Source: Promethearchaeota archaeon
Lineage (GTDB): Archaea; Asgardarchaeota; Lokiarchaeia; Sigyniarchaeales; SOKP01
Reading direction: 5' to 3'
Assembly (NCBI GenBank): GCA_014730165.1
Contig: WJIS01000276.1
Coordinates: forward strand, 1 to 41,622
Length of the DNA stretch: 41,622 bases
In this document: piece after piece, positions 16,253-25,222 of the stretch
How positions within the stretch are numbered: the stretch's first letter is position 1
Layout of the letters: the number at the start of each line of letters is the position of its first letter
Notes under the pieces: model-generated
The model's database searches: none
Told to the model about the DNA's origin: nothing
What the model saw: the letters and a program-made list of their open reading frames with translations, nothing else
Translations under genes and position numbers: made by a program

Positions 16253-18283
16253 TTATTCATATATAGATCCATTTTTAAAACGTTTCCAAGTGGTCTCAAA
16301 CCAACTCTTTGTCTGAGGAATTTCTCTTACATCTTGCCATTCTACATTAAAAATTAGTTTGGATTCTTTTTCTCGAAATTCATCAACATTTAATTTTAAA
16401 ACTAAAATCTGGTTAGATAGATCGTTTTGGTTTGTAATAAATTTAAAATCGAGTAAATTTCCGGGAAGTTTGAGAAATCTCTCAGAAAATGAAGTGCCTA
16501 ACTCATGTCTAGTAATAAGATAAGATCCCCTACTTCTACCATTTCTTTTATGATAATGTAAAAAAGAATTAAAAATAATCAATTGCATTAATAACGAACC
16601 TTTAGTTTGAAAGTAGTTGACTATTTCATTATTCGATTTAATTGATGTTTTTTTTGGAAAATTTATATAAGATGTTTCTATTTCTTCTATAGCTATCTTC
16701 AATCCATTGAAGGGTCTTATTATGGTTCCAAATTTGTTCATTCGTTCTTTCAGTTCCTTGGAATGTTTATCCAAAGGTATTTTAACTATAGAGTCATTCA
16801 TCAAATGATTTATTTCAACTTTCAAGTTTTCTAATTCCTCTTCCAAAACAATTTTAAATATTTTAAAATCTTCTAATTCACTAGGTTGATTTTTGTGAGA
16901 GATTTTCTGAGCCGCTCGAAGACCTCCAACTTGTCCGGAGTTTAAGGCAGCTCCTCCGGGTCTATGAATTCCATGACTACCATTTATTTCACCTATGGCA
17001 AAAAGGTTTTTTATATTCGTTTCCCACCATATATCTCCAACTATTCCTCCATTCACATGCTGATTGCAAACAGCAATATTTAGATAATTAACTGCTAAAT
17101 CTATTCCATTTTTTTTATAAAGAATATACGCATCTTCATTCAGATTCTTTAATCTCTGAACTGGAGTTTCCCTAAGAGCATCCGATTTCTTAAGGTAATT
17201 ATGTACCTCGTCATCGAGTTTATCAATAGAAAATCTCTTTGGATTTTTCTTATAATCAAGATATACTTCTCTTCCAAGAGTATTCATTTCATAATAAACT
17301 GCGAGGTCTATTAACGAAGAACCATAACTTTCAATCCTTTCTGCATTGAATGGCCATTGATATCCTTTTAAAAATATCGCTTTTGAAAGAGTTTGAAAGT
17401 CAGGAAAATAATCATAAAGAAATTCATGTTCTACATTATTCTCATCAATAGAAATATATCTCGGTAAAACTTGCTGATAAGAGCCAGATAGGTTCCATCT
17501 AAGCTCTTGTGAAGCTAATCCGAATTGTGATTCTGTTAAGTTTTGTAATTCACAACCTATTTCAATAGCAAGGAAAGTTGACCCTTTTTGAGACTTCGGA
17601 TATACAGAATATTTGTATAGTTGAGCAGGGCCCCCAGTAGCTAAGATAACATTTTCTGCTCTATATATCTTCACTGAATTCAGGAGATTTTCTGATTCAA
17701 GGTTATTTAATAATGTTTTTTTATCAAATGCTAATATACCCAGAACTCTGGAGCTTTTTTCTGATTTATGAGTTAAAATTTTAAATACAAAATGATCATC
17801 AATTATGGAGATTTTCTTTTTTCTAACTTCCTTAAGTAAGCATTTACCCATTTTCTGTGATGTATATGGACCAATTGAGGTAGCCCTCTGTCTCGGATCG
17901 TTATCTGTTTTGTAACCGACGTATCCTCCAAATTTATCTTGAGGAAAAGGTACATTTAGATCCACTAAATGAAAAAATTCTCTAACTGAGTTTGTTGCCT
18001 CGACTAAAGCAATATCCCCATGCATACATCCGCCTTTATAATAGTCCTCTGCCATTTTTATAGGAGAATCATTTTGATCCCCGATAATAGAGAGTTTATA
18101 ATATGTTTGCTTATCAGAACCTGTGTTAAATGAAGTTCCAGAACCGAGTTTTTTAGTAATTATACAAATTTCATTTGAAGGGATACCTTCCTCAACTAAA
18201 TGCACAGCACAATTAAGCCCTGCAGCTCCTGCTCCTATAATAACGGTATTAAATGTCTTTACTTTTCTTTTCGATAAGTTCAT
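16253..18283 (-). CDS. FAD-dependent fumarate reductase/succinate dehydrogenase-like flavoprotein
   Basis: A 676-residue flavoprotein. The FAD dinucleotide motif is TVIIGAGAAGLNCAVHLVE (about residues 13-31). GTSFNTGSDKQTYYKLS and GGCMHGDIAL follow, marking a subfamily of fumarate-reductase-like oxidoreductases of unknown substrate. ENVILATGGPAQLY and LFAIGEINGSHGIHRPGGAAL are the second and third FAD contacts. The long C-terminal helical part ends with RSRGSYLITRHE, like the catalytic-base region of FrdA/SdhA. It lacks a signal peptide and heme motifs, so it is cytoplasmic. It converges with the OYE gene (9 bp apart) and is downstream of the SDR gene (26 bp), probably in one transcript with it. 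Confidence 0.82.
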   Translation of the reverse strand: MNLSKRKVKTFNTVIIGAGAAGLNCAVHLVEEGIPSNEICIITKKLGSGTSFNTGSDKQTYYKLSIIGDQNDSPIKMAEDYYKGGCMHGDIALVEATNSVREFFHLVDLNVPFPQDKFGGYVGYKTDNDPRQRATSIGPYTSQKMGKCLLKEVRKKKISIIDDHFVFKILTHKSEKSSRVLGILAFDKKTLLNNLESENLLNSVKIYRAENVILATGGPAQLYKYSVYPKSQKGSTFLAIEIGCELQNLTESQFGLASQELRWNLSGSYQQVLPRYISIDENNVEHEFLYDYFPDFQTLSKAIFLKGYQWPFNAERIESYGSSLIDLAVYYEMNTLGREVYLDYKKNPKRFSIDKLDDEVHNYLKKSDALRETPVQRLKNLNEDAYILYKKNGIDLAVNYLNIAVCNQHVNGGIVGDIWWETNIKNLFAIGEINGSHGIHRPGGAALNSGQVGGLRAAQKISHKNQPSELEDFKIFKIVLEEELENLKVEINHLMNDSIVKIPLDKHSKELKERMNKFGTIIRPFNGLKIAIEEIETSYINFPKKTSIKSNNEIVNYFQTKGSLLMQLIIFNSFLHYHKRNGRSRGSYLITRHELGTSFSERFLKLPGNLLDFKFITNQNDLSNQILVLKLNVDEFREKESKLIFNVEWQDVREIPQTKSWFETTWKRFKNGSIYE

Positions 18284-18309
18284 ATAATATAAACTCTAAA
18301 ATTGTATTT

Positions 18310-19101
18310 TTATAATCTTTTAAGATGGAATCCTCCATCGATATGGATAATATCTCCAGTCGAGTAAGGCAATAATCCGGAAACTATTGCTTTTACAGTT
18401 TTCGCTATATCTTCAGGTAATCCCCATCTTTTAATTGGAGTTAATCCTTCATTAATAAGATGATCATATTTTTCTTTTACTGATGAAGTCATACGGGTTT
18501 TAATTATACCTGGTTGTATTTCATACACTGGAATATTAAACTCAGAAAGCCTATCTGCATATAGTTTTGTCATCATTGTCATTGCTGCCTTGGATATGCA
18601 GTATTCTCCTCGACTTGGGGATGAAGTAAAACTACTAATTGAAGAGATGTTAATTATATAGGGGTTATAATTAATTATTTCTTCTCTCAACTTTAGCATC
18701 CAGTTTGCAACCAATTGAGTTAAAAAATAAGGACCTTGAACATTAACCTTAAGAACCTTCTCAAAAGAACTTTCTGAAGCATTCAGTATATCTTTTCTTT
18801 CTGGAGGGGCAATTCCGGCATTATTTATTAAAACGTCGATTCTTCCAAATCTTGTTTTAACTTTTTCAACTAAAGTGATTCTTTCACTTTTCTTACTTAT
18901 ATCTGCTTGGATATAGATAATTCTATTTTTAAGAGCATCATTATAGATCTCTTTCAGTGAATTATTATATTCTTCAGAAAGTTGAGTTGTCCGAGCTCCA
19001 TTAATGATTAGTGAATAATTAAGTTTCGCGAGTTGAATTGCGATTGCCTTTCCAATTCCGCTAGTACTTCCAGTTATGAGAGCAACCTTATTTTTTTCCA
19101 T
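18310..19101 (-). CDS. Short-chain dehydrogenase/reductase (FabG-like)
   Basis: A classical SDR of 263 residues. The cofactor loop is ALITGSTSGIGKAIA (residues 7-21), NNAGIAP near 93, the catalytic Ser in INISSISSFTS, and the YxxxK pair in GEYCISKAAM. The C-terminus TGDIIHIDGGFHL is typical of 3-oxoacyl-ACP reductase-like SDRs. The residue after the first beta strand (NGARTT) suggests NADP(H) preference, with low certainty. It leads a two-gene operon with the flavoprotein 26 bp downstream, so it probably oxidises or reduces a carbonyl on the substrate or product of that enzyme. Confidence 0.88.
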   Translation of the reverse strand: MEKNKVALITGSTSGIGKAIAIQLAKLNYSLIINGARTTQLSEEYNNSLKEIYNDALKNRIIYIQADISKKSERITLVEKVKTRFGRIDVLINNAGIAPPERKDILNASESSFEKVLKVNVQGPYFLTQLVANWMLKLREEIINYNPYIINISSISSFTSSPSRGEYCISKAAMTMMTKLYADRLSEFNIPVYEIQPGIIKTRMTSSVKEKYDHLINEGLTPIKRWGLPEDIAKTVKAIVSGLLPYSTGDIIHIDGGFHLKRL

Positions 19102-19147
19102 ATAACTTTTATATGAAATTCAAATTGTTAAGTTTTATCAAATAAAA

Positions 19148-19167
19148 AAGCTTTTTTGAAAAAGCTT
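19148..19167 (-). terminator. Hairpin with T tract, probable terminator of the broken methyltransferase gene
   Basis: AAGCTTTTT and AAAAAGCTT form a perfect 9-bp stem with a 2-base loop. On the minus strand it is followed by a T-rich stretch and lies about 80 bp past the methyltransferase stop, before the SDR start. It fits transcription termination between the two genes. Confidence 0.45.
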
Positions 19168-19247
19168 CACTCTTCTTATATTTAATATTTATAAAAATCA
19201 AATTGACATTTCTTCCACTTGATTCAGTTTTAAATCTTAATCTTTAT

Positions 19248-20349
19248 CTAATTCAAATTTGTCTTCATAATTATTAACTTTAAGGAATGTTGAAATAAGT
19301 TTTTGGTAATTTTATTAAAAATTGGATAAAGATATGCATATAAAAAGCCATATAGAAATCTAATCGAGAAAGCACCATACATTTGATTCATTAAATCTAA
19401 TATCATTTCAAAATCCTCTTCAGAATTATTAAGATTTGAGGTTGGAAATGAGACAAATTTGGGATGGTGTTTACTATTAGAGTTAATAATTTTAAAAATT
19501 TCTTTTATGGTTGTTCCCCTTATACCATTCTTTAATAACTCTTCCCATGAATAATTTTTACTTAGGTTTTTAGAAAATTTATTTGCGATATAATATGCTA
19601 ATTTGTTGGGTAAATAGTTAATAAAAGGGAGATTTGTTGTGTGTGTTTCAAAAGGAGATAATCTATTAGGAGTTTCATTGATAATTATTAATCCTTTTTC
19701 ATGTAACTTATGCCAAATATTCGTAAGAATTGAAACTCGTTCTTGAGGGGTTAAATGCTCTATTACAGCATTGAATATTACTATATCAAACTTTTCTAAT
19801 TGTGAAGGTGTCCCATCATCTTTATTTGTCGAAAGGAGAAAATCAATATTTTTTAAGTTATAAAAATCTGCCCGATGATTAGCGATTTCTAATAACTTTT
19901 TATTTGTATCTAATGCAATAATTTTACTCTCTGGTAATGCTCTGGCAAGTATTATCGTAGAAGCTCCACTCCCGCAACCAAAATCTAAAATAACTTTATT
20001 TTTAAATATTCTTTTGGGTAAGTAATTTATCAGTTCTAATAGTTCTTTAGCAACGTAATTCTTGTCCTCTTCTCTTTTAATCTCATCACATAAATAACTC
20101 GGGCCCTTTATTTCATATATTTCTCTATCAATGGAAAAGAATAATGGGTAATACAGCTTTTTATGGGAATAAAAATATCACTCTTTATGGGTTTAACGGT
20201 TATTGATTTCATGTCTTCCTTTAAATCTCCAATATAGACTTTAGCTTGAGGATGATTAAGAATTTTCATTAATTCTCTACTCCGATTTCATTCAAAAATT
20301 TCATAACTAATTCTCTAGTATGGAATATGTTGTTTACAATAATAACCAT
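19248..20349 (-). pseudogene. SAM-dependent methyltransferase gene interrupted by frameshift(s); not in the ORF track
   Basis: The minus strand is open without stops from about 20160 to TAG at 19248-19250. It encodes a clear methyltransferase with motif I VILDFGCGSGAST, FDIVIFNAVIEHLTPQ and LIIINETPNRLSPFE, and a hydrophobic C-terminal stretch. That frame has no usable start: it meets TGA just upstream. ATG at 20269 (MKILNHPQAKVYIGDL) reads in another frame up to the T5 run at 20158-20162; adding one base there joins it smoothly as FIPIKKLYYPLFFS. A second possible break near 20271 would link MVIIVNNIFHTRELVMKFL (ATG 20349). Both breaks are one base in short A runs, so decay, sequencing error or frameshifting are all possible. 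Intact length would be about 340-365 residues. Confidence 0.8.
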
Positions 20350-20454
20350 AATTTCTATAATTACTTTAGAGGAAATTAAATAAATATATTCAATAAAGGT
20401 TTTAATCTTATTTAGTTTTAAAACACAAAATTACATAAAGAGAGTAAAAGGTTT

Positions 20455-21252
20455 TTATTTTTTTATTTCAGCCAATTGCGCTGTCTCATAAAGATAATTA
20501 AAATAATAATTCGCAGCTGGCCCGAAAGCAATATGGTCTGTCACAACACCGAAATAGGAAAGCTTTTCGAAGAATTTCTGGGATAAAATGATAAACGCAT
20601 CTTCTCCCTCATCCATTATGACTGAAGTTCCAAATAATTGATCCCTATACTTCATTTCGCAAATTTCATTATATTTTAATAATAATTTCTTAAATTTTTC
20701 AACTTCTAATGCCTCCTCTTCTACTAAGAGTTGAATATCTGTAACCCCCCGTGCTCTAGCTTTTTTTAGATCCTCATAAAACACATCTAAGAACTCAAAA
20801 TCAGTAGAAACTACATATATTGAGGTTTTTGCCATATTAATCAAAGATAAAGCACGATTTAAACATACATCCCGACCTCTATGAATATAGAGAGCTATTT
20901 TAATTGGAGTATCATGAGATTGATAAATTGGATTTAATTGATTTATAATGAGATTAGAATGTTCATCGAATGTATCATTATATTGCTTTTTAGCAATAAT
21001 TAAAGCTTCATCAGGAGATTTCGCAAAATAACGAGAAGGACGTGATTCTTCTTCTTTAATGATCCACTTTTTATCCTTTTCTAAGTTAGTTAAGATATTA
21101 TAGATTCGAGAATATGGTACACCTGAAGCTTCAGATAATTCCCGAGCATCCATTGGTCCTTTTGAAATTAGAGTGAGATAAATAGATATTTCATAATCAG
21201 TAAGACCGATATTACGTAGGCTTTCTTTAACATTTTCTGGTATTTCTGACAT
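20455..21252 (-). CDS. TrmB family transcriptional regulator
   Basis: The N-terminal winged helix, about residues 8-75 (IGLTDYEISIYLTLISKGPM and SGVPYSRIYNILTNLEKD), is the TrmB DNA-binding domain found mainly in archaea. Residues about 110-260 form the effector part with a phospholipase-D-like fold (ALSLINMAKTSIYVVSTDF, and FGTSVIMDEGEDAFIIL), which in characterised members binds sugars. It is 265 residues, shorter than sugar-binding TrmBL1-type proteins. It lies downstream of the FGGY kinase gene on the same strand (257 bp gap), so it may control that kinase or the sugar route around it. Confidence 0.88.
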   Translation of the reverse strand: MSEIPENVKESLRNIGLTDYEISIYLTLISKGPMDARELSEASGVPYSRIYNILTNLEKDKKWIIKEEESRPSRYFAKSPDEALIIAKKQYNDTFDEHSNLIINQLNPIYQSHDTPIKIALYIHRGRDVCLNRALSLINMAKTSIYVVSTDFEFLDVFYEDLKKARARGVTDIQLLVEEEALEVEKFKKLLLKYNEICEMKYRDQLFGTSVIMDEGEDAFIILSQKFFEKLSYFGVVTDHIAFGPAANYYFNYLYETAQLAEIKK

Positions 21253-21277
21253 GTTTAATCGAATTTAAATTAAATTT

Positions 21278-21294
21278 TTCAAAATATATATAAA
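21278..21294 (-). promoter_or_regulatory. Probable TATA box of the TrmB gene
   Basis: On the minus strand the sequence TTTTATATATATTTTG lies about 30-40 bp before the ATG at 21252. It matches an archaeal TATA element and would give a very short leader. Inferred from pattern and position only. Confidence 0.4.
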
Positions 21295-21509
21295 ATCCGT
21301 GAATAATAAAAAACGATAATACAAATAATATTATTAAATATATAATTTTTCTCTTTTGTTTTATTAAAAATTTATCCGTATTTTAATAAAGAACTTTAGT
21401 ATTGATTCTTAATAGTTATTTTGAATAAAGATAAGTTCGAATTATATATAAATGTATAACTAATTAGAACATCACTATTATTACGGACATAAATGAATGA
21501 CTAAAAAAA

Positions 21510-23135
21510 TTAAAAATATTTTTTAATAAATTCTAAACGTAGTTTTTCTGGAGCTCTTTCACCTTTTAATACGGCTTCCTCATATCTTTCATAAATTTTT
21601 ACCATATCATCGTAAAGTTCTCCATATTGAGTCCGTGGTTTGATTTCAAGATACTTCTGAGGTTTAAGAAAATCCTTTATTATGATACCCCATTCTTCTT
21701 CTTCTTTGTTAACATTATCAGAATAAGATTTGTATGCTCTTAGAGCAGCGCCTAAAGCAGCTGAATTGGTAACATTAAACTTCATTACAGGAATTTTAAA
21801 AATATCAGCAAGAATTTGTAAAATACTTTTATTAGCAGAGGCTCCACCGGTAGCATAAATAATATCTGGTTTTTCCCCTATCCACTGTGAATGTAATCTC
21901 ATAGAAAGAAATTGTGCTTCTATTATTGCTCTAATATTCTCTTTTAAATCATCCTTAGAAAAACCGAAACGAAACACTTTAGGTTTTAAAACTAAAGGAA
22001 CAATTTCAGGAAAAAAGTATGGTAGCATAAGTTTTCCATTATTTCCGGGAGGTGTTTGGTCAAGGATCTGAGAGAACTCAACCCAATCCAAATCAAATGA
22101 ATTTTTAAGCTTTTCTCTTGATAAGGAAGCGTTTTTAAAGCAGAGCAAACTCATATAATTTCCCGTAGGAGCGCCAAATACATGTCCTTCTCCTCTCAAA
22201 TCAAGAGAAAGTTCCTCCATGAAAGCAAAAAAGGTGTCGCTTGAACCTAAACTTATCGCAACCTGACCTTTCTTAATTAATCCTAGACCAATCAAGCTAT
22301 TGGGATTATCTCCCGACCACGCAATAATCTTTGTATTTGCAGAAAAACCATATCGCTTTGAGAAATATTTTGATATATTACCTATTATCTCAAAAGAATC
22401 AACTAACGGGGGGAGTTTTTTTTTGAGATTTGGAGCAGTTGCTTTTAAAGCGTCTTCATCCCATTCTTTTTTATCAATATTCATTAAATTCATCCCTGCT
22501 CCATCTCCATAATCAATAGGAGCGTTTTTTCCAATCAATAAGGATGCCATGAAGGAACTAACTAAATGTATCATCTCTGTCTTGTCATAAGCTGAAGGCT
22601 GTTCTTGATAAAACTTTCTTATTTGAGGCCCTGAGAATCGTTCGATTATATTAGATCCTAATTTTTTAATTGAATTTGTTTTACCTCCTAATACTTGGCG
22701 AATTTCCTGGCATTGTTTAGTAGTGCTAGAATCCATCCATATAGGACTAGTTTCTCTTGTAAAAATTCTTGTTAATTGGTTTGTTAACGATTGGCTAGGA
22801 TCAAGGGTTTCTAGTTCAGTTTCGAATTTGTTATTTAAGTAAACAGTCCCATGCTGTTGACCAGAACCACAAATAGCTTTTATTTTACTGAGAAGGATTT
22901 GTTTACCCTCTAATCTTTTGAATAAAGTATCAAGGGCTTCTATCCACATGATTGGGTATGAATGGATTTCTTGCTCGCTTTTCCCCATAATAATGCCCGA
23001 AGAAGTAGCGTATTTAGATAAGTCGTTTTCATAATTTATAGATTCCCTATGAATAAGGTTTTTTTTTTCTGAATCAATAATTAAAGCGGTCAGACTTTGA
23101 GTTGAGCAGTCCAAACCTAGAAATAAATCTCCCAT
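21510..23135 (-). CDS. FGGY family carbohydrate kinase (xylulokinase-like)
   Basis: The N-terminal ATPase motif is LFLGLDCSTQSLTALIID, followed by AICGSGQQHG in the phosphate/sugar region. The middle has IIAWSGDNPNSLIGLGL and VAISLGSSDTFFAF, and the C-terminal adenosine motif is IYATGGASANKSILQILADI. The insert pattern resembles the larger, eukaryote-like xylulose kinases rather than bacterial XylB. It should phosphorylate a sugar or polyol, best guess D-xylulose. The track starts at a GTG/TTG-type codon 63 bases upstream, but ATG 23135 (MGDLFLGL) begins right at the fold, giving 541 residues. Neighbours (TrmB, Lrp regulator, nucleoside hydrolase) suggest pentose salvage. Confidence 0.88.
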   Translation of the reverse strand: MGDLFLGLDCSTQSLTALIIDSEKKNLIHRESINYENDLSKYATSSGIIMGKSEQEIHSYPIMWIEALDTLFKRLEGKQILLSKIKAICGSGQQHGTVYLNNKFETELETLDPSQSLTNQLTRIFTRETSPIWMDSSTTKQCQEIRQVLGGKTNSIKKLGSNIIERFSGPQIRKFYQEQPSAYDKTEMIHLVSSFMASLLIGKNAPIDYGDGAGMNLMNIDKKEWDEDALKATAPNLKKKLPPLVDSFEIIGNISKYFSKRYGFSANTKIIAWSGDNPNSLIGLGLIKKGQVAISLGSSDTFFAFMEELSLDLRGEGHVFGAPTGNYMSLLCFKNASLSREKLKNSFDLDWVEFSQILDQTPPGNNGKLMLPYFFPEIVPLVLKPKVFRFGFSKDDLKENIRAIIEAQFLSMRLHSQWIGEKPDIIYATGGASANKSILQILADIFKIPVMKFNVTNSAALGAALRAYKSYSDNVNKEEEEWGIIIKDFLKPQKYLEIKPRTQYGELYDDMVKIYERYEEAVLKGERAPEKLRLEFIKKYF

Positions 23136-23563
23136 AACTATCTGTGAGTAGTAATTTTTTATATAATTTTCCTTTTTAATATAAGGAAAGATATACAATT
23201 TTGAAGAAGAGTAATCTTGATCTTTATAGTGGGAGTATCCAAGAAAATTATGATTATTAGTAAACCATTCTTTTCCTAAGTAGTGGTTTCAAAATAATGA
23301 ATGAAGAAAAATACAAAATCATTTTAGAATTATTAATCTTAGATGATACATTATTAACTCATTAATTATTGTTTTATTCTTTTTCTTACACTTTTGGATA
23401 AAAATGAAATCATTTCGTGCATTTTTTTATCCAAAGAATTGAGAATATCATAACTTTTAATATAAATATTTAATTTTTTAATAAATAAGAATATTGATTT
23501 ACAATATTGTAATTGAAAATATGTATAATCTCTGTCTTTAATAGAATAAAAGAGGTATGAAAG
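23136..23563. other. Divergent control region between sugar kinase and Lrp regulator, with an inverted repeat
   Basis: No coding sequence or RNA gene is seen in this roughly 430-bp region. Its main feature is a long inverted repeat: CTTTTGGATAAAAATG (23391-23406) and CATTTTTTTATCCAAAG (23420-23436) around a 13-base loop, pairing over about 15 bp with small bulges. It lies about 130 bp before the Lrp start and about 255 bp before the kinase start, a plausible operator position. Confidence 0.5.
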
Positions 23564-23983
23564 CTGGACGCAATTGATATTAAGATATTGGAAGAGTTAA
23601 AGGAGGATGGAAGGAAATCTTATGCGGATATTTCTGAAAAAGTAGGAAAAACCGAAGCAACAGTCAGACGTCGTGTAAAAAAATTAATAAAGAATAATAT
23701 CATCAAGAAATTCACAATTGAATATGAGCTTAATTCTAAACCGAAAACTAAAGCAACCGTGAAAATAGAACCGGACTTTAAAGAAATTAAAAATACATTA
23801 AAGCAATTAAGTAAGATAGAAGAAATAACAGACATTTGGAGATTAAGCGGAGATTGTGGTTTATTTATCAAAGTTGAGATTCCTACAATCGAAGATTTTA
23901 ATCCTCTTATTGAAAATAAGATTTCCACAATTCCAGGCGTAAAAATTATGGAAACATGTTTTATCACAGATATTATCAAATAA
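23564..23983 (+). CDS. Lrp/AsnC family transcriptional regulator with an irregular start
   Basis: The helix-turn-helix (IKILEELKEDGRKSYADISE, then KVGKTEATVRRRVKKLIKNN) and the C-terminal RAM-like domain (ITDIWRLSGDCGLFIKVEIP, ending in METCFITDIIK) are typical of archaeal Lrp proteins. The track begins at TTG 23588, which cuts the conserved LDAIDIKIL start. That sequence is encoded upstream in frame, but the only in-frame initiator is CTG at 23564, preceded by AGAGG (23551-23555). The ATG at 23557 is out of frame by one base; removing one A from its AAA would give MKLDAIDIKIL, the textbook beginning. So either CTG is used or there is an indel. It probably controls the neighbouring nucleoside/sugar genes. 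Confidence 0.82.
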   Translation: MDAIDIKILEELKEDGRKSYADISEKVGKTEATVRRRVKKLIKNNIIKKFTIEYELNSKPKTKATVKIEPDFKEIKNTLKQLSKIEEITDIWRLSGDCGLFIKVEIPTIEDFNPLIENKISTIPGVKIMETCFITDIIK

Positions 23984-24105
23984 GTACTATAAAATCTTTC
24001 TCTTTTTATTATTTTAATTTAAATGTAAGATTTTTAGATAATCACCGATAGAATTAATAAAAACACCATTTTAAGATAATTAATTTGTAATCTTTTAGTG
24101 ATTAG

Positions 24106-25053
24106 ATGAATAAGAAAAAATTCTTGTTAGATACGGATATAGGATCAGATATCGATGATATAATGGCATTATTACTATGTTTACGACTCCAAAATTTCCC
24201 TCTTGTGGCTATTACAACCGTTTATAATATTTCAGAACTTAGAGCAAAAATTGCTCGAAAAATAATAGATCTAGAAAATATTTTTATTCCCGTGGGAATA
24301 GGAAAAGATATACCATTAGATCGCGGAGGAATTCTTTGGAAAACAGGAATCGAAGGTAAAGGATTATTAACACAAGAAGAATTAAACATGACTCCAGATG
24401 ATATGAAACTAAATGAGGATGGTGTTGATTTATTAATTGAGATGGCTTATGACTACGCCGAGGATTTAGAAATAATATCAATCGGTCAATTTACAAATAT
24501 TGCGACAGCAATTAAGAGAGATCCTAATTTTTCTGATAAAATCTCAAGGATTTGGTCAATGTCAGCGGGCATTACCTTTATTGATCCCCTACCGGAAAAC
24601 TTTCCGCAATCTAATGAGGAGTATATTGCGATCCCGAGCCATAATATACGTTGTGATGTAAAAGCAGCGAACATTGTCTTAAATTCTGGGATTCCCATTA
24701 CATTTATAGGAAATGATGTGACAACTAAAATAATTTTCGAAGAGAGTCAAATCAACGAAATCCGAGAACAAGGATCTTTTCTAAACAATAAAATAATGGA
24801 CTTAATGGAAATTTGGTTGAATTATCGCTCTTATCAGTTTAGTAACAAAATAAGAACAACATGTTTACATGATACTTTGGTGGTTGCTGAAGCCTATGGA
24901 ATGAACTTTACCGATAAAATAAATATTGATATAAGCATCAAGAAGACTGGCGAAACTGCTGTTTTTTACAATCCAGATTCATTATATGAAATCTCTCATA
25001 GTGTAAATTCTGGAGATTTTATGAGATGGTATCTAAATCAAATATGCGCATAG
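24106..25053 (+). CDS. Inosine/uridine-preferring nucleoside hydrolase family protein
   Basis: The metal-binding signature FLLDTDIGSDIDDIMALLL lies at residues 5-23, with the Asp cluster that chelates calcium. Later conserved parts are LEIISIGQFTNIATAI, the HNIRCDVKAANIVL segment, PITFIGNDVTTKI and the catalytic His-Asp in TCLHDTLVVAEA near residue 264. The enzyme cleaves the N-glycosidic bond of a nucleoside, releasing base and ribose. Length 315 is normal and there is no signal peptide. It follows the Lrp regulator by about 120 bp, and the FGGY kinase is divergent upstream, consistent with nucleoside sugar salvage. Substrate preference is not determined. Confidence 0.9.
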   Translation: MNKKKFLLDTDIGSDIDDIMALLLCLRLQNFPLVAITTVYNISELRAKIARKIIDLENIFIPVGIGKDIPLDRGGILWKTGIEGKGLLTQEELNMTPDDMKLNEDGVDLLIEMAYDYAEDLEIISIGQFTNIATAIKRDPNFSDKISRIWSMSAGITFIDPLPENFPQSNEEYIAIPSHNIRCDVKAANIVLNSGIPITFIGNDVTTKIIFEESQINEIREQGSFLNNKIMDLMEIWLNYRSYQFSNKIRTTCLHDTLVVAEAYGMNFTDKINIDISIKKTGETAVFYNPDSLYEISHSVNSGDFMRWYLNQICA

Positions 25054-25222
25054 GAATTTTAAAATTAAAATTAACCACGATTGTTCAATTTGTTAAATCC
25101 AAATAACTCTTATTATTCTATGAGACAATTTTTAATATTATGAAAAAATTACCCAAAATGAGTTAATTTATTTATAGTCATTTATTCTAATTAATATCAT
25201 TCTTAACCTTTCGGGTTTGATT

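Noticed and set aside
20269-20349. Tiny ORF MVIIVNNIFHTRELV... ending at TAA as a separate gene
   Set aside because: Better explained as the displaced N-terminus of the frameshifted methyltransferase, though this second break is less certain than the first.
23588-23590. TTG 23588 as the true Lrp start
   Set aside because: It would remove the first helix residues LDAIDIKI that are conserved in the family and are encoded immediately upstream in frame.
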